Below are positions 8,049 to 16,600 of a stretch of 64,000 bases of DNA, piece after piece; the stretch's first letter is position 1, and each line of letters starts with the position of its first letter. This DNA comes from Bacteroidales bacterium (GTDB lineage Bacteria; Bacteroidota; Bacteroidia; Bacteroidales; UBA7332), in contig JAQTZA010000001.1 of NCBI GenBank assembly GCA_028687995.1, forward strand, positions 496,001-560,000, in the 5' to 3' direction. The notes beneath the pieces were generated by a model. The model worked only from the letters and a program-made list of their open reading frames with translations, did no database searches and was not told the origin of the DNA. The translations under genes and the position numbers were made by a program.

Positions 8049-8927
8049 ATGAGAAACACACCATTTAAGTACACCACACTATCTGAACAAGACCGTTCGT
8101 TAAATCTTTACGTTACTGTTGTCGGATTATCCGATGTACAACCGGGTGCCGAGTTTCCAACAAATAATGTTCACCCCGAAACTTACCGATTTTCGTTGGA
8201 AAGCGGTCGTATTCTTCAAGAATACCAAATCATTTATGTAACGGAGGGATTTGGAGTTTTCGAAAATAGAAATAAGGTTTTCAGAATCCATCCGGGGAGT
8301 ATTATCGTATTATTTCCAGGAGAATGGCATCGATATCGTCCACTAAAAAATACTGGATGGAAAAGTTATTATATTGGATTGAATGGTGATGTTGCCAAAA
8401 CACTGTTCAACAATGGCTTCTTTACTCCTGAAAGTCCGATAAAAAAAATTGGTTTTAATGGAGAAATTTTTGATACTTTCGAGAAAATATACTCTCTCGC
8501 AATCAATGAAAAACCTGGATATCATCAAATATGTGTTGGCCTTTCAATCGCATATATCAGTCAGATAATAGCATTTATCAAATATAAAGAGTTTGAAGGA
8601 AAAGATATAGAGATCAAAATAAGGCAAGCTAGCTTTATACTCAATGAGCGCGTAGGTCAAGATATAGATGCTGTGGAATTAGCCACTGAGTTAAACATGG
8701 GGTATTCTTATTTCCGGAAAATGTTCACCAAATACACAGGATTGCCACCTGTTCAATATCACTTACAGTTAAGAATCAAGAGAGCAGAAGTGCTACTAAC
8801 TTCAACAAATAAGACCATCAAAGAGATTTCATTTGAATTGGGTTTTGAATCAGCATTTTATTTCTCTCGTGTGTTTAAAGAAAAGACAAATATGTCACCC
8901 GCCGATTATCGAAAAATACACGTGTAA
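8049..8927 (+). CDS. AraC-family transcriptional regulator (cupin sensor + double HTH)
   Basis: 292 residues, the only clearly real plus-strand gene. The N-terminal half has an AraC-type cupin (about 40-110: YVTEGFGVFENRN, RIHPGSIIVLFPGEWHRYRP), which in this family binds a sugar or similar ligand. The C-terminal 100 residues are the AraC/XylS DNA-binding domain: AVELATELNMGYSYFRKMF is the first HTH, and IKEISFELGFESAFYFSRVF with MSPADYRK the second. There is no membrane or receiver domain, so it is a one-component cytoplasmic regulator. Copy A of the 21-bp-spaced operator overlaps its own promoter, suggesting negative autoregulation and activation of the divergent oxidoreductase. It is the best local candidate for the protein that reads the eleven operators in this window. 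Confidence 0.9.
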   Translation: MRNTPFKYTTLSEQDRSLNLYVTVVGLSDVQPGAEFPTNNVHPETYRFSLESGRILQEYQIIYVTEGFGVFENRNKVFRIHPGSIIVLFPGEWHRYRPLKNTGWKSYYIGLNGDVAKTLFNNGFFTPESPIKKIGFNGEIFDTFEKIYSLAINEKPGYHQICVGLSIAYISQIIAFIKYKEFEGKDIEIKIRQASFILNERVGQDIDAVELATELNMGYSYFRKMFTKYTGLPPVQYHLQLRIKRAEVLLTSTNKTIKEISFELGFESAFYFSRVFKEKTNMSPADYRKIHV

Positions 8928-8947
8928 CAGATACTCGTTATAAAGCG

Positions 8948-9000
8948 ATAGGGTTGAGTACAAAATGAATAACCCCTTATTCATTTTGACTCAACCCTAT
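8948..9000. terminator. Bidirectional terminator between convergent genes
   Basis: A long inverted repeat, left arm 8948-8972 and right arm 8977-9000, pairs over 24 bp with a single bulged A and a CCCC loop. It starts 20 bp after the AraC stop codon and lies 25 bp before the stop codon of the convergent isomerase gene. It likely ends both transcripts. Confidence 0.8.
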
Positions 9001-9024
9001 CTTTGTTATGACTTCTTCCTATTT

Positions 9025-10494
9025 TTATTCAGAAACAACAACGGCTTCTATTCCTAGGTAATTTGCAATCTTCACAATTGTAGAGGCATGGTGGCCAATA
9101 CCTAATGCGAAATGGTGAGTTGGAGCCTCTTTCACCCAACGAGTTAAGAAAGTTCTCACATCTGGTTTAAATTTACCACGTGTATTCGTATTTCCAGTAG
9201 CTGGAATTGGCCCTGCTACTGATTCACCTTCTGCAATGATAAATTTGAATTTACCATCGTAGGTTGAATTGATACTTAACATGGTAATAGGACCTGTTTT
9301 GATTTTGAACTCAACACCTGCGCCTGAACCTGGCTTTCCATGAAATTTTTTCAAGCTACGCAACACCGGTTTTCCATCAGCAATAGAGATATTGTGTGGT
9401 CCGTCGTGACCCACCAACACAAAGTCTCCTTCAAAATCAACTGGGTGGAATTCAGCAAAACTACCACCAATTCCCATTTTATCCATGATAAACAAAGAAA
9501 TCAACGTTTTAATATCTGACTCTCCACACATCGGGATATTTTTGGCAGTTAGTAATGAATTACCCACTGCGAGATTTGTCATTACTTGACGTTCGAGACT
9601 ACCTTCTACACTATCGTAATAGTAAGCTAATCCACTCAATTTATTTTTTGTAACAAAATTATCTAACGCTACATATACACGAGCTGCAACATAGAGATCG
9701 GCATCGTTCAACTTACTAGAAATTGGATCAGCAACAGGATCAGGTGTATCAAAGAATGACAGAATTTGTTTCTTAGCAACCTCGATCTCTTCATCGGTAA
9801 CCTCTTCATAAGAAGTAACCATCTGATTAGCTTCACACGCCTTCACATGACTTCCAAAAAATGCAGTAATCATTGTTGGATCGAAGTGCATATCCAACAT
9901 TGCATTCAATGAGTGACCAATATGACCAAACTGTGCGTTCTTCAAACCATGAAGTACTCTTGCAATACGACAATACTCATCTATCTGTTTGTCAACTTGT
10001 GCATCATTGTGCAATGTACCAATAATTGTTTCTGGAATTTTAGCACCCAAACGTGCTGCTGCACCTGTAAATTCAGGAAGGGAACAGATATCATCGTTCA
10101 TCAACTGCATATAGGTAGTAGCTTTAGCATAATCCAATGCTTCGAGTGGTTGTAATGCAACCAACACAATGGGTATATTTAATCTTTTCAAGATGATACC
10201 GAATGTTCCAGACGTAGCATAAGTTACCATATCGCAGAAAAGCAAATCAAGATTTGCTTCTGCCAAAGATTTAACAGCTTGGTATGCCTTTTCAGAATCA
10301 TCAACCAAACCAAAATCAACTACATCAACATACTCAGGAATTTTTTCAATAAAGACATCTTGTTTTGCATACATCTCTTCTAAGAGTCCTGGAAATTGCG
10401 CCCAATAAGTATGATGACCAACACCAATAACACCTATTCTTGGTTTTCCACTTTCTACTCTTTTAGAATAATCTACTTTTTCTACTGTTTTCAT
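9025..10494 (-). CDS. L-fucose/L-arabinose isomerase family protein
   Basis: 489 residues. The N-terminal part PRIGVIGVGHHTYWAQFPGL and the C-terminal part (AGVEFKIKTGPITMLSI, then HHFALGIGHHASTIVKIANYLG) match the fucose/arabinose isomerase fold; SFAEFHPVDFEGDFVLVGHD holds likely metal-ligand residues and GHH near the end the last histidine. The family interconverts aldoses and ketoses (L-arabinose, L-fucose, D-arabinose) with Mn2+ in the cytoplasm. The exact sugar cannot be told from sequence. It is the last gene of a probable operon with the MFS transporter (49 bp upstream) and the acetylesterase, under operator B. A GH106-like rhamnosidase in the locus makes a deoxy-sugar substrate attractive, but this is inference. 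Confidence 0.8.
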   Translation of the reverse strand: MKTVEKVDYSKRVESGKPRIGVIGVGHHTYWAQFPGLLEEMYAKQDVFIEKIPEYVDVVDFGLVDDSEKAYQAVKSLAEANLDLLFCDMVTYATSGTFGIILKRLNIPIVLVALQPLEALDYAKATTYMQLMNDDICSLPEFTGAAARLGAKIPETIIGTLHNDAQVDKQIDEYCRIARVLHGLKNAQFGHIGHSLNAMLDMHFDPTMITAFFGSHVKACEANQMVTSYEEVTDEEIEVAKKQILSFFDTPDPVADPISSKLNDADLYVAARVYVALDNFVTKNKLSGLAYYYDSVEGSLERQVMTNLAVGNSLLTAKNIPMCGESDIKTLISLFIMDKMGIGGSFAEFHPVDFEGDFVLVGHDGPHNISIADGKPVLRSLKKFHGKPGSGAGVEFKIKTGPITMLSINSTYDGKFKFIIAEGESVAGPIPATGNTNTRGKFKPDVRTFLTRWVKEAPTHHFALGIGHHASTIVKIANYLGIEAVVVSE

Positions 10495-10543
10495 TACAAT
10501 TTAGTTTCAAATTAAATTTTGTATTTTTTTCTTTAAATTTCTT

Positions 10544-11788
10544 CTACGCAAAAGTCTCTGATTTTTTTATTTTAGGCATAAATACCATAAAAATCACAAA
10601 TGCAATTGGGTACATCAATCCAGCCCAAATCCACAATGGATCATACGAATAATGCGAAACAACATAACCAATACCTCTATTCACGCCAAAGGCAGAGAGT
10701 GCCCCAAATGTACCTGTCAATCCGAACATCGTTGAAGTCGCTTTGCTTCCAAAAACATCTCCCACAGCTGTTGAATAATTTGTTATCCATAATCCATGAG
10801 CAAAAAAGAAGACAGAAATAAGAGCGATCACAGCATACGCAGAATCAACATGCTGAACAAAAAGAACGGAGAGTGTCAATAACGCGCCAATGGCCATCAA
10901 TGATTTTCGGGCAACATTCAGGCTTGAAGTTTTTGTAAACACTTTGTCAGAAAGATATCCTCCTAAAATATTTGACAATCCCAAAACAAGAAAAGGAATC
11001 CAAAACAATTTTCCTATCAAATCAATGGGTATTCCTCTACTTTCGCTCATAAACTTGGGAATCCAAAACATCAGAAAGTAGAAAATTGGATCAAATAACA
11101 TTCTCATTGAAATGAAAACCCAAGCATTTTTACTTTTCAACACTTCCGAAAACGAATACTTTTTAACTGTCTGAGTATTCAAATCAACCTCTTGAACTAC
11201 CTTATGTGTCGAATTCTTTTTATTATTAAAATAGAGCCAAAATCCAATCCAAATTAAACTAATCATTGGTGAAACCAAAAAGAGTTTCCTCCAACCAACA
11301 GTATCAAGCATATAAAGACAAAGCAACGGCGCAACAACAGCACCAATAGCTGAGCCACCAATAGCAATACCTGTAGCCAAAGACCTTTTCTGGATAGGAA
11401 CCCACTCCATAACGGTTTTGATTACACCAGGAAAACAAGCACCTTCTCCAATTCCAAGAATAAACCGAAATATCATGAATGCACCAACTGTTGTGGCGAT
11501 ACTATGTAATCCTGAAGCTACTGTCCAAATTCCTAACGATAGTGCCAATCCAAGCTTTGTGCCAAATTTATCAATAAACACACCACCTAAAGTAAACATC
11601 AAAGCATAACCGAGAATAAAACCATTTGTTATCCAACTGTAATCACTATCTGAAATAACAATATCTTCCTTGATTTTAAGAATTGACATAGACAAAACCT
11701 GTCTATCGAGAAAGCTTAGAGCAGTTACAGTAAACAAGAGGGATACAATGATCCAAGGAACATAAGATTTTGTTTGGTCTTTCATCAC
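10544..11788 (-). CDS. MFS transporter, anion:cation symporter (hexuronate-like) type
   Basis: 414 residues with about twelve hydrophobic segments. The N-terminus WIIVSLLFTVTALSFLDRQV has the Asp-Arg-Gln after TM1 typical of the ACS family (ExuT, GudP and relatives); GGVFIDKFGTKLGL is the loop 2-3 MFS motif and FILGIGEGACFPGVIKTVMEW the TM4 signature of hexuronate/glucarate transporters. It is predicted to import a sugar acid or related monosaccharide with protons across the inner membrane. Its place between an acetylesterase and a sugar isomerase suggests uptake of the monosaccharide released in the periplasm. Gaps: 24 bp to the upstream gene, 49 bp to the downstream one. Confidence 0.88.
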   Translation of the reverse strand: MMKDQTKSYVPWIIVSLLFTVTALSFLDRQVLSMSILKIKEDIVISDSDYSWITNGFILGYALMFTLGGVFIDKFGTKLGLALSLGIWTVASGLHSIATTVGAFMIFRFILGIGEGACFPGVIKTVMEWVPIQKRSLATGIAIGGSAIGAVVAPLLCLYMLDTVGWRKLFLVSPMISLIWIGFWLYFNNKKNSTHKVVQEVDLNTQTVKKYSFSEVLKSKNAWVFISMRMLFDPIFYFLMFWIPKFMSESRGIPIDLIGKLFWIPFLVLGLSNILGGYLSDKVFTKTSSLNVARKSLMAIGALLTLSVLFVQHVDSAYAVIALISVFFFAHGLWITNYSTAVGDVFGSKATSTMFGLTGTFGALSAFGVNRGIGYVVSHYSYDPLWIWAGLMYPIAFVIFMVFMPKIKKSETFA

Positions 11789-11812
11789 AACAGTGTTATT
11801 TTCATATTCTAG

Positions 11813-13222
11813 TTACCAATCATCGGTGCGAAAAGGGCACAAAGGAAATCCAAGATTGCTATACATTGAAACTGGCATATAGTTTTTGAATCCATAACGC
11901 ACAGCTACCGGATTTTTAATCGTTGGTTCGGTGAGCAAAAGTTCCCTACCCTTGTTTCTTAATACGACTTTTGCTGGTTTAAATTTTCGATCGCTACCGG
12001 CAATTTCGAATCCACGAGATTCTGCGGACGAACTATTCAAGCCATCTTCAGCAAAATCTAATTGAATTGAAATTGTATCATTACTAATACTCATTGATTT
12101 GTATTGAGGAGAACGATATTCTATTCCTTCACGACCATACGTTTTGGCCAATGCCCAATAAGCAAATCTCTCACCAGCCTCTTTTTTCATTTTTGGGTGA
12201 ATAATATTGGGATCACCTGTATCGTAGGTGACAATCATACCAGAATTAGGTATTACCTTCTGAGCATTTGTTTGAACTTCTCGTTGCATAGCAGACTCTA
12301 CTGAATCAATTTTACTATATCTCCAAGCAGCAATTTGAGCATAATAAAAGGGAAATTCTCCCTGACCCCATAATTTACGCCATTGAGAAACCATGGCAGG
12401 AAACTCTTTTTTATACAGAGACGAAGCGTGTGCATTTGCCTCACCTTGATACCATAACACACCTTTGATTGTAATCTGCCGTAAAGGATAAATCATCCCG
12501 TTATACAATTCACAATTTACAGGATGCTTATCTATCAATGTATTTTTTTTCGGTGTATTTACTTTCGAAAAGAAAGAAAGTGTTAAGCTATCCATGTATG
12601 ATTCAATATTCGCGCCACCCCATGCTGCACAAATAACTCCGACCGGAACTTTCAGTACAGACTGCAAATGCTTTGCGAAGAAATAACCTGTCGCACTAAA
12701 TTCTTTCACCGATTGTGGTGTATTTTCACCCCATTTCCCTTTGCAACTATCAATTGGTGTAATACTCTTTTGCTTTTCCAACTTGAACATTCGAATTGGA
12801 ATTAATGGGTCTGCTTGGACAATAGTATTTTGAGCATCATTTATAGGTTGTCCAGGATAACCCTTCACAGGCATTTCCATATTCGATTGGCCAGAGCAAA
12901 GCCAAACTTCACCTATCAACACATTTGAGATTTTCAATTCTTTTCCGTCGTTAAATGAAATAGAATAAGGACCACCGGCTTTAGGCGTTTTAATAGAAAC
13001 CAACCATCTACCCGATTCATCAGATTTTACAGAAAATATTTTATTAGACCAAGATGGAGAAACATATATGAGTTTATTTTTGGAAGCAGAACCCCACAAT
13101 TTCACAGTTGATTGTTGCTGCAAAACCATATTATCAGATATTAAAGTTGGCAAATGAATTTCTGAGAGAAGCACACTTGCATTTAATACTAATATAAGGA
13201 TAATTATAAACTGTCTTTTCAT
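11813..13222 (-). CDS. Sialate O-acetylesterase-like carbohydrate esterase
   Basis: 469 residues with an N-terminal signal peptide (MKRQFIIILILVLNASVLLS). LPTLISDNMVLQQQSTVKLW is the typical family opening, GEVWLCSGQSNMEMP carries the nucleophile Ser113, and GVLWYQGEAN the second conserved block; a late PKMKKEAGERFAYWALAK segment follows. The SASA/DUF303 family removes acetyl groups from sialic acids or, in Bacteroidetes polysaccharide loci, from xylan and pectin. It has no T9SS sorting domain, so it is probably periplasmic. It heads the operon with the MFS transporter and isomerase, and operator B lies 149 bp upstream of its start. Confidence 0.88.
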   Translation of the reverse strand: MKRQFIIILILVLNASVLLSEIHLPTLISDNMVLQQQSTVKLWGSASKNKLIYVSPSWSNKIFSVKSDESGRWLVSIKTPKAGGPYSISFNDGKELKISNVLIGEVWLCSGQSNMEMPVKGYPGQPINDAQNTIVQADPLIPIRMFKLEKQKSITPIDSCKGKWGENTPQSVKEFSATGYFFAKHLQSVLKVPVGVICAAWGGANIESYMDSLTLSFFSKVNTPKKNTLIDKHPVNCELYNGMIYPLRQITIKGVLWYQGEANAHASSLYKKEFPAMVSQWRKLWGQGEFPFYYAQIAAWRYSKIDSVESAMQREVQTNAQKVIPNSGMIVTYDTGDPNIIHPKMKKEAGERFAYWALAKTYGREGIEYRSPQYKSMSISNDTISIQLDFAEDGLNSSSAESRGFEIAGSDRKFKPAKVVLRNKGRELLLTEPTIKNPVAVRYGFKNYMPVSMYSNLGFPLCPFRTDDW

Positions 13223-13333
13223 GATTTGAATATAAACGTAAACTAGCTTTTAGATTTAAGATCGAAAAACTTCAAAATTGCAAAAAAATATAGATTTCTT
13301 TCTAATCAAATCTATTGGTCAATTCCAACATTA

Positions 13334-13400
13334 CAAAAGTATAGCAAAGAACATTGAAAAAGAATAGACAAAATGAGCAATTGTTTGCACTATTTGACAC
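13334..13400 (-). promoter_or_regulatory. AraC-type operator and promoter, copy B (esterase/MFS/isomerase operon)
   Basis: Cores AAATG at 13371-13375 and a diverged ATTTG at 13392-13396 are 21 bp apart; the surrounding TTTGCAC and GACAC bases are kept. The minus-strand -7 box is CAAAAGTA at 13334-13341, a full TAnnTTTG match, 29 bases from the first core. Confidence 0.78.
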
Positions 13401-13552
13401 TCCCAAACTTAAAATTTTCATTATATTTAATATACTTTAACACAAATACACATAAAACCTTGATGCATCATCCATACAATTCTCCTTATCACAGAGCTAC
13501 ACACCAAGTAATCAACGAGTTATATCAAAACACTTATATCAAAAGACAAATT

Positions 13553-13600
13553 AGTGAAAAAGATTGTCCAAAATAGACTTACAGGACAATCTTTTTCACT
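13553..13600 (-). terminator. Terminator-like hairpin after the 1535-aa gene
   Basis: Arms at 13553-13569 and 13584-13600 are perfect 17-bp complements with a 14-nt loop. It lies 43 bp past the stop codon of the minus-strand gene ending at 13643. The T tract is weak, so it may mark a processed 3' end rather than a strong terminator. Confidence 0.6.
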
Positions 13601-13642
13601 CAAATTTATAGAATATTCAATATAAAGTGACGTCTAATAGGG

Positions 13643-16600
13643 TTATTGTACAGCTATTTTGTAATTCGTAAGTTGTGTACCTTCTTTTTTAAGTGTTACA
13701 ACATAAACACCTTTCATTGGTAACTTATACTCCAAGTTTCCACTCACATTTTGATTCAAAACCAATCTTCCAAAAATATCATATACACTAACATACGCAT
13801 TTTCATGATTAGCAATCTTGGCATATAAAACTCCGTGGCAAGAATATACTTGATCAGGTGTTGCAATTGTCGAAATATTGTCTGTTGCCAATGCATTGAA
13901 ATTAAAATATGAGACTTGATAACCAGTACTTACACCCGCAACTGCATCTGTTTGAGCAATCAGATCATTAATACTAAGCGTATTAACAGTTGGATCTGTA
14001 GGTGATGTAGTACCACCTGTAGCAAGATTTGCAAAATGCGTGTATGATGTTCCTGCTCCATTATCCCAGGTTCGAGCCGACACCAAAACCAATTGACCTC
14101 TGATAATCAAGAAAACAGGATTTCCACTATCACCTGATATAATTGCCTCATGCAGCGCTAGACGTTGAGTGGTAGTACACGTACGTTCTGAATACATCAT
14201 CACAGCTGGGTTAGAATTTATAACCAGTAGCGAATTAAACGAGCTAACTTCATTCACCAAAGCCTTCTCTTCTTGATCTGTACTAAAGGTAGGCAATCCT
14301 CTTCCATTATTAGAAAGATAAGTTGCATACGTTGAAGGTAAAAATTTACAAGGTGTAATTGTTGATGGCACATCAGAATCTAATGTAACAATTTCAAGAT
14401 CTGGAAATTGAGTAGGTGAGAAAATTGTATTTGTCTTGTATCCAATTATCTTACGGCGAACGGTGACGTTATCACTCGTTACGAAATAGAGAGAATCTCC
14501 AGTTGACAATTTAAAGTGAGCCGCTAAAATTGCGTGGCGTGGCGTAATCAATGTTCCAGCATGTAAATTATCATAATTGAAATTACTTGGACTAATACAA
14601 GTCAAATCCAAATCTGCCGCCCAGCAAGCAGGATTACGAACAAATACTTTATTCACATGATCTTGTGTAGTGTAGATTGGCATCGCAGCAGCGCTATAAT
14701 TGCTGGCAATACGCAAATCTATATTATTTGAAGCATTTGTATTAAAGTTCGATATAGAAATTGCAGTCACACTACCACTACATGTAACATACTTCACTGT
14801 AGCGCCATTTGAGGTCAAAGTAATATCCTTAGAATAAGTGGTTGCAGCTGCACTCTTCTTCAAACGAACATATACAAGAGTAGGATTTACAATGGTTCCA
14901 CTTTTGGTGATTTGCAAGCTATAAGGTGTGTAACCATTCAAAGGATTGAATGAGATTTCGAAATAATCGGGTGCAGTTACAGTCACATTTCCAGTCATAT
15001 TTACGCCTTCCACTGTAAAGTTTTGAGGGGCTGAAGCTCCACCATCTTCTAAACGACTAAATCCAGAAAGCGTAGCTGTAGACAAAATAATGGTGGGCGA
15101 AGTACTATTCACCTGTCCGCTAAGTGTCACTGTACGAGTAGTTGCTCCTGCATGTGTAGCAGTTATCGACCCAGAATAAGAATTAATTGCCAATCCTGAT
15201 TTTAACCTGACATATATGGTAGTTTCACTCACTACATTTGAAGATGGGGCAATCGAAAGCGCACTGGATGTAAAACCAGAGCCTGATGTTAATGAAATTT
15301 CATAATTAGAGGACGGTGTAATGACCAAATTACTCGATAAATCAAATGCACTTACGGTAAATGTCTTTTCTGAAGATGGTCCAGACCCTACATTATAGCT
15401 AAAGCCAGTTAGAGCAGTTTCTGATGCCGTAATATAAGGTGTTAAAACTGCAAAATTGTAGTAACCAATATTTCTGTGATCCACTGCGGTTCCAATGTAT
15501 GCAGCAGCAGTTGCAAAATGATTCACCAAAGTAGGATTAGAAGTGATATATGCCCCTAATAATCCGGATGGATACCTCGTACTAATCACTTGTGTATTGG
15601 AAGTGTAATAAACCGCATTATTTGTATTTGCAGCATTTCCAGGGTTTGTACTCAAGGCAACCACATCAGTTGCTGAAGCTGAACCTGGACTATTTGCAAA
15701 AAGGGAATTCTTTACGATTGTGGTTGATGTACCACCATTTTTGATATTAATTTCAATTCCGGTAGAAGCATAGAACGTACAATGGTCTAAAGTCAAACTA
15801 TTGGTTGTATTGAGCGAAGCAAGACCATTGCTAATAATAGTTGCCGTTAATCCTGCAAAATAACAATTTGTAAATGTAGCATTATTTGGACCAGCAAATT
15901 GACTACCATAAGACAAAACACCTGCGTATGTTCCAGAAAATTCAGAATTCATAACAGTTAAATCACCATACCATTGAGCTTGTGTTGTCCAACCTGTTCC
16001 AGATGAAGCGTACGAAAAAACACGTCCCGCTGCTGTTAAATTTCGAACAATACAGTTATTCATACTCACAATCAAATCACCACCTGTTGCGCCTTTAGCC
16101 GAAGTTAAAGCTGTAGCTACTGCATTACCATCAAAGTCTATTCCATCAAAAGAGAGAGAATATGGAGTTGTATTATTGTTAGATGAAAGTGTTATACCAG
16201 AAGGCAAAGTCACTATCGGACGTGTTGTTACGGAACTTCCAGCTCTAAGTGTAAAACTCTTCGTCAATGTACCCACTTTAGTTGTCCAAGTGTATGACCC
16301 TGTTGCGCCGTTAGCGGTTAATTCGATGATATCACCTGAGTGAAAAGAGGCATTACTATATGTAGCCGAAATATCGCCTGTTGCTACTTGCCATACTGTA
16401 GATGAAACTGCTGCGGCCGTGGTTACCACCAATGCCGTACTTGCATTCGACGTATTGCTCGCAGCATCTTTTGCCTTTACAGTCATGCTGTAAGCAGTTG
16501 AAGCAGACAAACCAGTGATATCTAAACTTGTACTCGCAGTTGAGCCATACAAAACGGCATCTTTATATACATCGTAAGCTGTAACGCCGACTGCATCAGT

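Larger units (their letters stand above)
13223..13642. other. Intergenic region with operator B and a hairpin
   Basis: This 420-bp AT-rich gap between two minus-strand genes contains operator/promoter copy B (13334-13400) for the esterase operon and, at 13553-13600, the terminator-like hairpin of the large gene downstream of it in map order. The small plus-strand ORF at 13373-13576 has no recognisable features and overlaps both elements, so I do not call it. Confidence 0.7.
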
